Below, one piece after another: positions 20,198-31,873 of a stretch of 64,000 nucleotides of DNA (positions within the stretch are counted from its first letter, which is position 1; each line of letters begins with the position of its first letter). The notes beneath the pieces are model-generated. The model saw only the letters and a list, made by a program, of their open reading frames with translations, was not told the origin of the DNA and searched no databases. A program made the position numbers and the translations under genes. The DNA is from Rutidosis leptorrhynchoides (Eukaryota; Streptophyta; Magnoliopsida; Asterales; Asteraceae): the NCBI RefSeq assembly GCF_046630445.1, contig NC_092337.1, forward strand, positions 193,847,001 through 193,911,000. Direction: 5' to 3'.

Positions 20198-23100
20198 CTA
20201 GAGTTTAGGTACCCAAAGTTTCTTGGGTCCTCTACGGTTAGTACCAGCAATAAACTTTGGATCAAAAACAAGATAATCACGTAAAGCATCACGCAGTTTA
20301 GACAATAAAGTATCATTTAAAACCACATTACATAAAGCATCATACGCAATATCAGGTTGTACATCGTTATCAGAAGTCTTAACACACAACTTATTCCAAG
20401 TAGATGTTTTGTTCACAAACGAAAATTGAAAAATATGAGATGATTTCCTAGGCCGACTAGCAGATTGCGTTGGTTTGGTTGCTACTTTCTTAGTCGTGGA
20501 CTTAGGAACCCATACAGATTTGTAATTCAAGTTTGGATTATGACCTGTGACACGAAAAACACCTTTGTTAGTTAGACGTCCAAACTTTTCAGTTGACACA
20601 TGAGATGATTGATTTTGCAAAATTTCCAATTTGATTTTACGTTCTTTTGCATCATACTCACTTAAATCAGGTTTAGAACTTGTGTGTTGTGTGGACTTAA
20701 CTGATGTCGTTAAAAGACTCGCTTTTGAAGTTTTTGTCATTGGAATCATAGGAATCTTTTCAGTTGACACAGAACCATCGGGAGAATGAACCTTTTTGAC
20801 AACAAATTGAGTTGTAGAAACAACTTTTGAACCACGATTACCAAATTGAGAACGTAGAGGATTTTTAAGAATAGTAATGGGTTTTACATCCTTAGATGTC
20901 GTTGTTCCCTTCTCCTTCTTAGTAATCTCACCAATACATTCAAGCACATTGGTTTCAACATTAGACGATTGCTTAAGTATGTTAGCCTGTTTCAGTTGAA
21001 TTATCTTTTGTTTTAAGCTTTTAATCTCAAGACATAATTCTTCAGCAGAAACTATCACTTCACCCTCCTTAAAAGCATAGGTACATTCTTTCTTAGGCAG
21101 TGAAGGCAATTTAGCACACAAAGCAAGCATTTCTTCTAATGATTGGCACTTAAGTTGCAAGTCAATATTCTCCTTTTCTAGTTGAGCTACTATACGATTC
21201 AAATTACGTATAGCAGGTAAATGCAAATAATAATCGTGCAAAGGATCAAGTTGACTTTCAAAATCTATCAAAGGTTCAATGATCGGTTCATTATGAGGTT
21301 CTATTTTTTCATCTAAAGAATTTTGACCTAGAGATTCTGTCTCAAAGAAAACAGTTAGTTCATGTGCTAGGTCTTCAAGGAAAACATTATCAGAACATGC
21401 AGGTAAAGCAGGTAGAATTGGTTTCACATCAAAAGTTGATTCATCAAACACCTCATCTATGTTAACAATGCTAGAACTAGGTTTGTTAAACACGTCATTC
21501 TCAACCATTAAAATGTATTTCTCTAGTATGAGTGTAGGAATGTATACTAATCTACGTGTCGGCACATAATTAGCACATTGCACATTCTTTTCAGTTTCAA
21601 CAAGTTCCTTCAAGAAATCAGGATTTGATTTACCCATTTTTGCATTAATTTTCTCATACATTAAGCTAATTTGATGGTATTTTTTAGATTTGTGATTAAC
21701 AATAATATCATCAAAATCAGCATCAGAAGAATGCACAAAATGTGGTGGTAAACCAGCTTGAAAGTAATCAGAATGATATAATCCTGGAATCTTTTTGGAA
21801 GCTCCATCTAAGATCTTAGGATCTTCAAAACCCAACCCCCACTTTTCACCATGAATCGTTTTTGGTCTGTTCATGAAAATTGTTTGTTTTGAAAGTTCTA
21901 AATCAATGATAGCTTTAGATTACTCTGTACGATAGAGTTTTTCTTCATATCGAGCAAGTTGAGCTTTCATTAGAACAGACACTTTTGACAACGAAGAAAT
22001 TTCAGTGTCTTTTTCAATTATGGCATTTTCCAAATGAATAATTTTCTTGTTTAGCTTTGAAAGTGTGGGTTCATGTTGGTTTTTTAAATCAGAAAGATCT
22101 TTTTCTAAGAATTGAACTTTTTCTGCAAGTCGTTCAGATTTTAAACGATAATCAGTTCGTTCGACTTTAATCGGATGAATTGTCTTCCTAAGATCTTCCA
22201 ACTTAGTTTTCGTAGAGCTGAGTTGGAGAGTCAATCGTTGCACATCCGTTTGCAATTTGGATGAGGAAGGTCTTGTCTCATTTAGTTTAATTTTATCTTT
22301 TAAAATCTTGTTTTCAGATTTTAAGCCTTTGACTTCTTTTGACATTGAGACCAGATTCTTCATCAAGTCATTTTGCATTTTTATAAAATCAGGTGAGATT
22401 TCAATTGATTGTACCTCATCATCGTCAGATGTTGAATCAGAATTCTCCAATGCTTCCTTAGCTTTGATGAGCTTAGTCACCTTGCAAACATTTGCATGTT
22501 CCACCTCTGAGTCTGAATCATCAGTCCAGTTAAACCAAGTATCATCAACCGGTTTTAGCTCTCCCCCAGTTTCCACAATCTTAGCCATCAACATTTTCTT
22601 CTTGTAGTAAGCTGCGTTCTTCTTCTTAGGCATCTTGCACTCACGAAAGTAATGACCAGCTTTGCCACAATTGAAATAGATTGAATCTTCCTTCTTGGAA
22701 TCATCAGCACGTTGTTGTTTGGATTGATCAGCTTTCTTGTAGTACGAGGAAGATGATGAGTGTTTGCGTTGATTGCTTGATTTGCCTTTAAACTTGTGTT
22801 TGTTCAAGGCGTTTGTGAACATGGCTGCCATCTTGACTAATTGAAGGTGAGAATCATCAACATCAGAAAGATTCAACTCTTCAGAATCAGTTGATTCTTC
22901 AACAAGCACTTTCTTGGACAAGCTTTTGGAAGTCGTAAAAGATTTGCTCTTCTTTTTGACAATTAGGGCATGAGGATCGCCCGGAGAAGACTCTTTCCTT
23001 CCTTCTTGAAGTTTAGACACCTCAGGTTGGTAATGGATAAGAACTCCAACAAGCTCATGAATAGTCAACTTGTCAATCTCATTGGTAGATCGAACAATGG

Positions 23101-23663
23101 TTCCATAAGGAAGCCAATCAGCATTGAGCTTTTTTGAGGAATTTCATGTTGACTTCAGCATGTACTTTTACAATCTTACACCTTTTCAACTCATTGAGAA
23201 CACCATTGAAACGACGGTAGGTGTCCTTGAGTAGTTCTTCTGGTTCCTGCTTGAAATCTTCATACAATCCCAGAGCCTTATTCAATTTAGTAACGTCTGA
23301 CATGTCATAACCTTCTTGTTGTCGTTTGATCTCATCCCATATATCTTTTGCAGTAGTGTTGCTATCAACATTTTTAAATAGCTCATATGGGATAGCTTGC
23401 ATGACAATATTCTTAGACTCTATGTCACCCTGAGCTCTTTCAAGTTTATCACCAGAAAGTTCATAGACTGGAATTGGCATACCAGTATCCGGATGAAAAT
23501 CAACAACTGGACCATCTCTCAGAGAAGCTCATATATGTTTAGCTTTCTCACCCTTATAGTCTATGTACTGAGTGATACGATGAAGCCACTGAGTGTACTT
23601 GCCATCAAACAACACTGGAGGTCGGGAATATGATCCAATGATAAGAGTGTCCTGAGTAGACAT
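20198..23663 (-). pseudogene. C1 gag with zinc knuckle and coiled coil, extending towards protease
   Basis: The gag starts at the ATG at 23663 (MSTQDTLIIGSYSRPPVLF). Lesions: TGA at 23529-23531; an extra base in a six-T run (23130-23135) that shifts the frame; TAA at 21920-21922 in an otherwise continuous frame. The N-terminal half is a Copia gag (YELSGDKLERAQGD; TAKDIWDEIKRQQEGYD; RRFNGVLNELKR). The knuckle reads YFNCGKAGHYFREC, where Tyr replaces the first Cys. A long coiled coil follows (about 22360-21930), then a Lys/Ser/Thr-rich linker to 20198, as in the enlarged gag of SIRE-type elements. Confidence 0.8.
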
Positions 23664-24680
23664 CTTAAATTGAGGTAGATTCGGTATAGATTCGGTATTA
23701 AACACAATCTATGATCAGGGTTCAGTATAAAATCTAACAAGAATGTCAGATTCGGTAAAGATTTGGTACAGTAACAGATTCGGTAAATGGTTCGGTACTG
23801 TAGCAGATTGGGTAACAATTCGGTATACCAGATTCTGTATCAGAAACTGATAAGAATCACAAGTAACACACCCAAATTCGGTATGGATTTGGTAACCACA
23901 CAACTTGAAGCCTCAGAATACTTAAAACCAAAGAATTAAGTGAAACCGAGATTATGATTCGGTAAATGACTCGGTAGTCAAATTCTGTAAAATATTATGT
24001 GTAAACTCAATCCAATTCCCTTGAATTAGATTCGGTAACCTTGCTGCACAAGAAAACAAGTTAGTAACAAACAGAATATCAATGATACTGAAGATTCAGG
24101 ATACCGAATGTCAACTGTAGCAGTTGACAATACCGAGTCTAAGTCTAAAACTTAGAAATATAACAGAATCCTTTCTCAAACCACACCAATTAGCTGCGTA
24201 TGATCAAACCGAATGTGATAGAATCACAAACACACCACAATCTGCAACACTTAAGATGAATTTTCAGTAATGAAGCAGATTCGGTATGACAGTTACGATA
24301 CCGAATGTTGATCAAATCTTCAAAACTTGAAGAATTGAAGAAATTGAATCGACAGAAATGTGATTTAACACCTCAAGAACACAACTGAATCTTTAAATCT
24401 TCACAAAAATCCAGAATCAAGCTTGAATTAAGCAATACCGAGAGTTTTAGCCACAAACTCTAAAAATCAACTTGATTCTCCATAATTGAAGTTAATAAGC
24501 TGTAATGATGATCGAAACTCTTTCTAATAGACCTAATACACCTTCGCTGAACTTATCACAAGAATCTGAACGTCAGATTATCAAATTCGATAATACCGAA
24601 TCTGATTCATTTTACCAAGAGTATTCAAATTTTGTAATCTACAATCTCTGGATCGATATAGTGATGTAGAATCACTTCCT
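23664..24680 (-). other. 5' leader of C1
   Basis: About 1 kb between PBS and gag with no open frame of note. It holds many copies of ATTCGGTA and relatives (for example 23683, 23751, 23876, 23958, 24026, 24280) and inverted TACCGAAT copies (about 24108, 24300, 24590). Function unknown. Confidence 0.6.
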
Positions 24681-24696
24681 GGAAGCTCTGATACCA
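24681..24696 (-). other. Primer binding site of C1 (tRNA-iMet type)
   Basis: The minus strand reads TGGTATCAGAGCTTCC, two bases after the CA end of the LTR. Confidence 0.85.
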
Positions 24697-24698
24697 AA

Positions 24699-24915
24699 TG
24701 ATAGGTCAGATCATGTTGAGATTGAGAGAAATGATAAGATAGAGTGAGATTCGGTATGTAGGAAGAAGACTCGATATGAGAGAGAATCGGTAAAATTACA
24801 TTCCACAGCTTCTAGAACTCAGTTACAATGCAATGGCTATCTAATTAGGACTACTTAGGTTCCTTATATAGCCCTCTTCTAAGGAACCTTCATTTAAGCT
24901 TAATTCACATTAACA
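24699..24915 (-). repeat. 5' LTR of C1 (217 bp) with TATA box
   Basis: Begins TGTTAATGTGAATTAAGC at 24915 and ends CCTATCA at 24699, beside the PBS. A CTATATAAGGA TATA box is at 24862-24872 on the minus strand, leaving room for transcription start and R/U5. The right boundary is inferred from TG and promoter layout, because no second LTR is present to confirm it. Confidence 0.65.
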
Positions 24916-25342
24916 CTATACAACTTCGGGGTCCTAAAACGATCGTGTAGCAGTATAGCAAATGGTATAATCCAAGTGTCGATACAAGGACAATTTAACG
25001 CAATTCAAGATTATTCAACTAGAAGTAACAAACTAAATAAATGAAATAAAGGAAAGTACGAATAATTGTTTTGGCTTTTTAACGATTAGACGAATCAATG
25101 ATGATTTAAATTGAAAGACTATGTTTTTTGTGTTTTATATTAATAAAAAGAAATTAAGATAGATAAATCAAACGATGGAAAATATGTCCACCACGATTCT
25201 CTTCACAATGTTGGATGTTTCAAATTAAAGAACTAATCAACAATCAAGCATATGCAACCTAACTTAGCGGTTTACCAAGAGTTCTCTTTAGTGAACACAT
25301 GAATCCAAATTATACAAGTGGAGGGTTCCCTGTCACTGTAGA
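24916..25342. other. Noncoding flank of C1
   Basis: No gene seen. AT-rich, with the look of noncoding Gypsy-derived sequence (about 24945-25000 weakly resembles 5040-5110 in the G2 LTR), but not firmly assigned. Confidence 0.3.
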
Positions 25343-26428
25343 TGAAATGCCCCGTTCATATCGATTATAAACGTTACATAATAATTGGTTTCATTGCGAG
25401 GTATTTGACCTCTATATGATACATTTTACAAACATTACATTCGTTTTTAAAAGACAAACTTTCATCACATCGACAGTTGACAGGCATGCATACCATTTCA
25501 TAATATATCCAAACTATAAATGATTTAATAATAATCGTGTTAAACTCAACGACTCGAATGCAACGTCTTTTGAAATATGCCATGAATGACTCCAAGTAAT
25601 ATCTTTAAAATGAGCAAATGCACAGCGAAAGATTTCTTTAATATCTGAGAATAAACATGTTTAAAAGTGTCAACCAAAAGGTTGGTGAGTTCATAAGTTT
25701 ATTGTAAAACCATAAAATTTAGTAATTTTGATAGACCACAAGATTTAAATACAATACACCTATCTCGTGTACGAAATCATTTTCATAATGCTTGGCAGAG
25801 TAGGTTCGTATCTTTTTCTCCCCCGTAGGTTGCCTCGCGATTTTTAATAATCGTACACATATCTCGTGTACAAAATAACATACACATAACTTGTGTATAA
25901 AATCATTCTTTCTATACATAATCTTTGCTTGGTAACCGACCTTAACATTTAATGCGCATAAATAATATCCCCAAAACAGAACCTCTCGTCTGTAAAAATA
26001 TATAAACCTCGAAGTACTAAACACCACGCCCACTAGCTCTACTGTCTAGTGAACATTCTGGGTGGGTGTGTTAAACCCGGTAGCTACCTTTAGGATTCGC
26101 GTCAATTAGTAGGCAATTATAACGTCCAAACTAATTCTTAGGTTACCAAGCTATAATAATCAGGGGGAAATATTCACATCAATTAGTGGCAATTATAACG
26201 TCCAACTAATTCATTAGAGGAATGTTTTGCTTGTGTCTATCTCGCCAAACATTTAAAAAGCATTTCATGTATTCTCAGTCCCAAAAATATATTGCAAAAG
26301 CATTTAATAAAAAGGGATTAAATGAACTCACGATACTGTATTTCGTAGTAATTATGCATATGACGGCAATGAACAAGTGCAAGGTTGGCCTCGGATTCAC
26401 GAACCTATATTAAGTATATATATTTATC
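25343..26428 (-). repeat. Gypsy LTR fragment, inverted relative to solo LTR at 49285
   Basis: The left boundary carries an LTR end (minus strand GAACGGGGCATTTCA). The sequence matches, in reverse orientation, the last 1.1 kb of the solo LTR (about 52080-53213): the AGGTCAAATACCTCGC segment, the GTCAACCAAAAGGTTGGTGA module at about 25670, and the GGATTCGCGTCAATTAG segment at about 26093. It is truncated near 26428. Short frames inside are not genes. Confidence 0.7.
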
Positions 26429-26571
26429 ACCAAATTTTTTTGTGTTGATGGAATTGCTTGAGGCTTTGTTTGAAGTAGTGCCATCAGTGCTTTTTATTTT
26501 TGATGATGTCTTTGAAGTGTTGCCCGAAGTTTTGGATGTGGTGTTTGGTTTGCGGTTAAGTTGAGAGAATT

Positions 26572-27124
26572 TTAGCTTTTTCCCGCTTCTTGCACAATGT
26601 TTAATATAAAGATCGTGCCCTTTTTAACCGAATCGATAGGTGGTTTGGAAACAATAACATTTTTCGATGGTGATTTAGGAATCGGTTGATCACGTGCAAT
26701 CCTTTTAAAGCATATGTTAGTGGAGTACGTGTTACTCTTTTTGTTGTTTGACGAGACCTTTATTTTCTTTGTTTTAGATTTGAGGTTGGCTATCGACGGG
26801 TTACTCATCGGGAGTAATTTTGGAAGGTAAATTTGGGCTAGTGGGGATAGGGTCGACAGTGTACGTGGGTGTATGGTTACAATCTGCAATATGAATATCA
26901 GTGGGTTATTGAGTGTATTCTGTTCTGTATCCACAGGCTGTGTCTCATTTGATGTATGGAAGATGGGCTTAGTGGATTGAATGTAGGCCTTGGGTTTAGT
27001 GGAGTTATCGGGTGTATCCATATTAAGTTTGGTGGGCTTGAAACATGGGCTCCATGGTTTACTAAAGGTACTAGTACCATCACAATCGATAATGGGCTTA
27101 TTGGATTGTAGTGAATTAATGATA
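26572..27124 (-). pseudogene. Decayed continuation of LINE ORF1-like protein
   Basis: Basic, Pro/Thr/Ser-rich frames (for example TKPIFHTSNETQ; KSKTKKIKVSSNNKK) continue after the ORF at 27125-27724 but in changing frames. This is most likely its disordered C-terminal part with indels. Low information; could also be noncoding. Confidence 0.3.
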
Positions 27125-27724
27125 TCATTTGGGCTTGGAGGTGTGAATTAATGATTCTTCATCGGAAATATATACATCGGAACTCATGTCATCATCCCAA
27201 ATAGAAGATTCATTATCGGTGGAGTTGAATCCGATAGTTTGGTCCATGCTTTCGGTCACAAAGGCAGAGGTAGATTTGGAATCATGTAGTATGTGAACAT
27301 GGCCATTAATGGTAGCAAAAGACTTAGTGTTGATGAGTACCTTACCAATAGACAAGTCTTGAGGGCCTTTTTCATCTATAGAGCAATTTTGTAGTTCTAA
27401 AACCTCACCCCAACAATTGGCTATTTTGTGGAAAGTAGTTTCGGACCAACACGTGATAGGAACCCCTTTAATGTCGATCCAAATTAGTCGACATGAATCA
27501 GAATGTTCATCAGGGTCCCATGGTTTTATGTCTTCAAACCAATTCCATAGAGGGTGTTTTTTCCCGAAACTTTGAGGGTTAAGAACATCAAGACCATCAC
27601 GATTATCTTCGAATAGAAGTAGGACTTGTTTGCCCCCGAGGTACTTGGATTTGAAACCTGTAAGTTTTTCTGATTTGCATATTTCATCGAAGCGTTCATA
27701 GATTTTTGTAATCACACGGACCAA
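27125..27724 (-). pseudogene. LINE ORF1 fragment (DUF4283-like)
   Basis: A 199-residue frame with segments typical of plant LINE-associated proteins: GFKSKYLGGKQVLLLFED (end of an RRM-like fold), WNWFEDIKPWDPDEHSDSC and RLIWIDIKGVPITCWSETTF, then KIANCWGEVLEL. Such proteins bind nucleic acid and accompany a reverse transcriptase in LINE elements. The N-terminal part of the RRM is missing: the frame opens directly after a LINE ORF2 tail (27725-27950), and a normal start is unlikely. Homology is recognised from motifs, not a search. Confidence 0.6.
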
Positions 27725-27950
27725 TTAATTCTACTCTTATGGAATCTAGTATACAAACAATTGAAACCGATCACTTTAATGTTGTCAAGGACATGACACT
27801 TCCGAAAGCTTCTATCTTTGAAGATGGTGCTATTTCGAAGACGCCAAATATTCCATAACGTTAAGATGATAATGACCCGAAGAATGATTCGTTGTAGATT
27901 AGAGATGGGGACACCATCTACTTATGAACAAATCTCTTCAACCGATGACC
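27725..27950 (-). pseudogene. C-terminal tail of a LINE reverse transcriptase ORF2
   Basis: Minus-strand frame with one stop: VPISNLQRIILRVIIILTL, then WNIWRLRNSTIFKDRSF, then GFNCLYTRFHKSRINW. This is the usual end of plant LINE ORF2 after the zf-RVT domain. Too short for the track threshold and broken. It lies upstream of an ORF1-like fragment on the same strand, the reverse of the LINE order, so two copies or a rearrangement are implied. Confidence 0.55.
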
Positions 27951-28644
27951 ACAAAGGTATAGGCTTTAAATAAACAGTAATTCTAATAACTTTAAGAAAA
28001 TACAACGTTAAGATGTCCATTCCAATCTATAACAAACAGAGTGCATTAGAAATTTTCAACGTTTGTCTACCTATGATCCCGAACCAACTACTCTCTTTTA
28101 ACATTAACTACCAAAGGGGAAGTAGAGAGATTAACGGTGTAAAATTAAGTTAAGTTGTATCACCGTTTCACATCAAATCAAACACTTACCACTTATGAAA
28201 AATGCTACTCATACTAAATTTATCATTTACCCAACAATAAAATTAACATCATCGCGATTCTAGTAACCAAACCCTTAAAATTGAATAAGAGGATAAACAG
28301 ATAAAGTTCTTTTTATTCAATTCAACCTACTATAAAAAAAACGAGTATTTGCATTTATATATTGACGGTTTAACTTAGTTATGTTCCGTCAGTTTATCTT
28401 AAAACCTTGGTACTCAAATTAATTCAGTTAAAACAAGTCAATTAAATATCTTTTTTGTTTCAGACTTTTGACTTTGATAAGTTCTTCTGGAACCTCTGTC
28501 ATCAACTACCTAAATGTTTATTTCTCCACCTCTTCATTGATTCCTACAATTAAACCTAAAATATAAATATCCCTTCATAAAATTCCGATCTCCATCACCG
28601 GAATCTCACAATTCCGGCAACTTCATAACTTAACTCAACCAGTT
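27951..28644 (+). promoter_or_regulatory. Upstream region of the ARO gene
   Basis: Noncoding between LINE debris and the ARO start. AT-rich, with a TATA-like AATATAAATATCC at about 28559-28571, roughly 75 bases before the ATG. The 5' untranslated stretch before the ATG is C/A-rich. Another TATA-like CTATAAAAAAAA lies near 28330. Confidence 0.4.
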
Positions 28645-30621
28645 ATGGCAGATATAGTCAAACAGATCCTCACTAGACCGATCCAATTAGCAGATCAAGT
28701 CATCAAAACCTCAGATGAATCTGTCATCAACAAACAAGACTGCACCGAACTCAAATCCAAAACCGAAAAACTCGCCGGTCTTCTCCGTCAAGCCGCACGT
28801 GCCAGCAGCGATCTATATGAACGCCCTACTAAACGCATAATCGAAGACACTGAACAAGTTCTCGATAAAGCGTTATCACTCGTTCTCAAATGTCGTAACA
28901 ACGGAATCGTGAAAAGAGTACTCACAATCATTCCGGCTGCCGCTTTTCGCAAAATGTCGTCTCAGCTCGAAAATTCAATCGGAGATGTTTCCTGGTTGCT
29001 CCGAGTATCCGCCCCGAATAATTCGACCGACGAGTACTTAGGGTTACCTCCGATTGCAGCTAACGAGCCGATTTTGTGCTTAATTTGGGAACAAATTGCA
29101 ATTCTGTATACCGGCAGTTTAGATGATCGTTCTGATGCTGCTGCGTCACTCGTATCGTTAGCGCGAGATAATGATCGGTACGGTAAATTGATTATTGAAG
29201 AAGGCGGAGTTAATCCGTTATTGAAATTGGCGAAAGAGGGGAAATTAGAAGGACAGGAGAATGCTGCCCTGGCAATTGGGTTGTTGGGGCGTGATCCTGA
29301 AAGTGTGGAACATATGATTCATGCCGGAGTTTGTTCTGTTTTTGTGAAAATTTTAAAAGAAGGACCAATGAAAGTTCAAGCAGTTGTTGCGTGGGCCGTT
29401 TCGGAGTTAGTTTCGCATTATCCGAAATGTCAAGATCTATTTGCTCAACATAATATTGTGAGGTTGTTAGTTGGTCATCTCGCGTTTGAAACGGTTGAAG
29501 AACATAGTAAGTATGCTATTACTAGTAATAAAGTTAATTCAATTCATGCTGTTGTGTTAGCTAATAGTAATAATAGTAACAGTAATAGTAATAGTACTAG
29601 TTCGAATGTTGTTATTACGAGTCGAATTAATAAGGGTGTGAATAGTTATGATCATCATGATCATGATGAGGGTAAGAATCGAGTCGCACATCCTACTGGG
29701 TCAACGAATAGTCAACAACCGTTTAGTATGCATGGTGTTGTAGCGAGTACAATGGCTATGAAGAATCAAAGCGAAAACGTTGTTGTGAAGAAGCAAAATC
29801 ATAATCATTATACTAATGTTTCGTTATCTGCTAATAGTTTACATAAAGGGAGAGAATTGGAGGACCCCACAACGAAAGCTTACATGAAAGCGATGGCTGC
29901 AAGGGCTTTATGGCATTTAGCGATAGGGAATTCGGCTATTTGTAAAAGTATCACTGAATCCCGAGCATTGTTGTGTTTTGCTGTTTTGTTGGAAAAAGGT
30001 CCCGAAGAAGTTCAGTATAATTCAGCGATGGCGCTAATGGAAATCACGAGTGTAGCCGAACAAGATTCCGAGTTAAGAAGATCGGCTTTCAAGCCAAACG
30101 CGCCAGCTTGTAAAGCGGTTATCGAGCAATTGTTAAAGATTATAGAAAAAGCCGACTCGAAACTTTTGCTTCCGTGTGTTAAAGCGATTGGGAACTTGGC
30201 TAGAACTTTTCGTGCAACCGAGTCACAAATGATACAACCGTTGGTTCAACTTCTTGATGAACGAGAACCCGAGATTACTAAAGCGGCGGCTATTGCATTG
30301 ACGAAATTTGCGTGTTCGGAAAATTACCTACACCTTGATCATTCTAAAGCGGTTATTAGTAATGGTGGTGTGAAACATTTGATTCAATTGGTGTACTTTG
30401 GGGAACAATTGGTTCAAACACCTGCGTTGGTGTTGTTATGTTATGTTGCGTTACATGTTCCCGATAGTGAAGATCTTGCACAAGCTGAAGTGCTTACTGT
30501 TCTTGAATGGGCGTCGAAACAATCGTTGTTTATTCAAGATGAAACGGTAGAGTCTCTTTTACAGAACTCGAAAGGTAGGTTGGAACTCTATCAATCTCTA
30601 GGATCACGGGGGTTTCATTAG
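28645..30621 (+). CDS. ARO: ARMADILLO REPEAT ONLY (ARO) protein
   Basis: Intact, intron-free, 658 residues, close to the Arabidopsis ARO proteins. Residues 1-130 form the conserved helical N-terminal part (MADIVKQILTRPIQLADQV; LTIIPAAAFRKMSSQLENS; VSWLLRVSA). Armadillo repeats follow at about 135-290 (ENAALAIGLLGRDPESVEH; VVAWAVSELVSHYPKCQ) and about 405-630 (MAARALWHLAIGNSAICKS; LPCVKAIGNLARTFRATES). A low-complexity Asn/Ser/His linker separates the two (about 295-400). In Arabidopsis, ARO1 acts in pollen-tube growth, and ARO2-4 help confine ROP GTPase domains in root hairs through RopGAP partners; they sit at the cell cortex. Which paralogue this is cannot be told. The start matches the conserved family N-terminus. 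Confidence 0.93.
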   Translation: MADIVKQILTRPIQLADQVIKTSDESVINKQDCTELKSKTEKLAGLLRQAARASSDLYERPTKRIIEDTEQVLDKALSLVLKCRNNGIVKRVLTIIPAAAFRKMSSQLENSIGDVSWLLRVSAPNNSTDEYLGLPPIAANEPILCLIWEQIAILYTGSLDDRSDAAASLVSLARDNDRYGKLIIEEGGVNPLLKLAKEGKLEGQENAALAIGLLGRDPESVEHMIHAGVCSVFVKILKEGPMKVQAVVAWAVSELVSHYPKCQDLFAQHNIVRLLVGHLAFETVEEHSKYAITSNKVNSIHAVVLANSNNSNSNSNSTSSNVVITSRINKGVNSYDHHDHDEGKNRVAHPTGSTNSQQPFSMHGVVASTMAMKNQSENVVVKKQNHNHYTNVSLSANSLHKGRELEDPTTKAYMKAMAARALWHLAIGNSAICKSITESRALLCFAVLLEKGPEEVQYNSAMALMEITSVAEQDSELRRSAFKPNAPACKAVIEQLLKIIEKADSKLLLPCVKAIGNLARTFRATESQMIQPLVQLLDEREPEITKAAAIALTKFACSENYLHLDHSKAVISNGGVKHLIQLVYFGEQLVQTPALVLLCYVALHVPDSEDLAQAEVLTVLEWASKQSLFIQDETVESLLQNSKGRLELYQSLGSRGFH

Positions 30622-31873
30622 GTTATCATCATAATCATGAGTTAAATATATGGTAAAATAGGTTAGAATTGTTCCTTTTGGTTTTGTGCTTTTAATTTAC
30701 ATTGTATACATATACATATATATGTTTGTTTGTTGCTGCTGCTGTTGTTGTGGAGTGAACATGAGACCTATTGTCACATGTAGTTTTTCAGGGAAATTTA
30801 TTATATTTGAATTGTAAATTGTATACAAGTAATGATTTTGTAAATTATTCTTTTCGTATATCAAAAGTGAACATCTTTCTTTTTATAGTATTTGTGAACT
30901 GGGAATTTGATGAAAGGATATCAGTTGATTGGGATTCACCTGTAAAATGATCTTTTTTAGTCCTACTTTGGCTAAATTTCTTTTAACTCACTATATATAC
31001 AATTTTGTCTAGAATTTAATGGTTGAAACTAAAGAACTTTTGGTATGTTATGTGCGTGTTCATTTGGAATTTAGGACCAGTGACAATTTGATTGAACAGA
31101 TCATACATCTAGTCAAGTAACATATAAATTTTACTACAATACGAACAATAAGTTTGTACATTATAATTTTCACTATTATTATCATTTTTATCCTGGTGTT
31201 TTTATGTATTATGTAATGTAATGAATTATCATGCTCAGCTGTAAGTAGCATTCTGAATTCATGTCCCAACTATGTACAAATATATCCATTTTCAGCACCA
31301 GCAAGTGAACTTGTCCTACACAAGTTGGATGATCTGCAAGAAATAATGCAGCTCATTTCACATAAAGTAGTGTGGTTGTTCCTAATGCACTAAAAGTTGT
31401 ATACTATATATACATATATACATAAAAATCTTTAAATAGGTAAGAGTTTTGAGGTATGGAGTGTTAGAATTTCTCAATTCGGTTCGGATTACTCGGCGAG
31501 CGAGTATTTTTAACTCCTTGTACATGCCCTATCTGGAACAGTCACGGATTGGATCTTAAACTTTCTATGGTCACCTCAAGATTTAAACTTGGAACCTCTA
31601 GCAAGGTGTGAAAATTTTGTGGTGATCACTAAAATGATTCTGGGTACATGAACTATATTTGAAACCAAAAATTATTTAAAAAAAAATGTCTAAATGAAAT
31701 GTGGTGTAGCATTAATTTTACACAGATTCCCTTGATCTGCATTACTTGTTTTGCTTGGCTGCACATAACATCAATGATTCAAAATGCTAATTATTTTCAT
31801 GAATTCAGTCACGGCTAGTACATATTCAACGCATAAAAGAAGATAAACACAAATAGATATGATAGAAAACAGT
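30622..31873. other. Intergenic region between ARO and the DC1 locus
   Basis: Presumed ARO 3' untranslated region, then AT-rich intergenic DNA. Small microsatellites near 30715-30752 (ATATAT; TGCTGCTGCTG). No gene, RNA or transposon end recognised; the two genes converge here. Confidence 0.45.

Larger units (their letters stand above)
4095..24915 (-). mobile_element. SIRE-like Copia retrotransposon C1 (host of G2 and G0)
   Basis: Order on the minus strand: 5' LTR (24699-24915), PBS (24681-24696), leader, gag and pol (23663-16803), polypurine cluster (16526-16759), second leader-like region with a PBS-like site, and a third (env-like) ORF. A gag-pol with zinc knuckle and long coiled coil, plus an extra downstream ORF, is the layout of the SIRE/Maximus Copia lineage. 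The 217-bp LTR is shorter than is usual for that lineage. The element is interrupted by G2 (4943-14456) and truncated at 4094 by G0, so no 3' LTR is in the window. The five bases outside the 5' LTR are ctata (24916-24920). Confidence 0.75.

Noticed and set aside
24699-24915. A second (3') LTR of C1 within the window
   Set aside because: I looked for TGTTAATGTGAATT and the CCTATCA end left of 16803 and did not find them; C1 is cut by G0 first.
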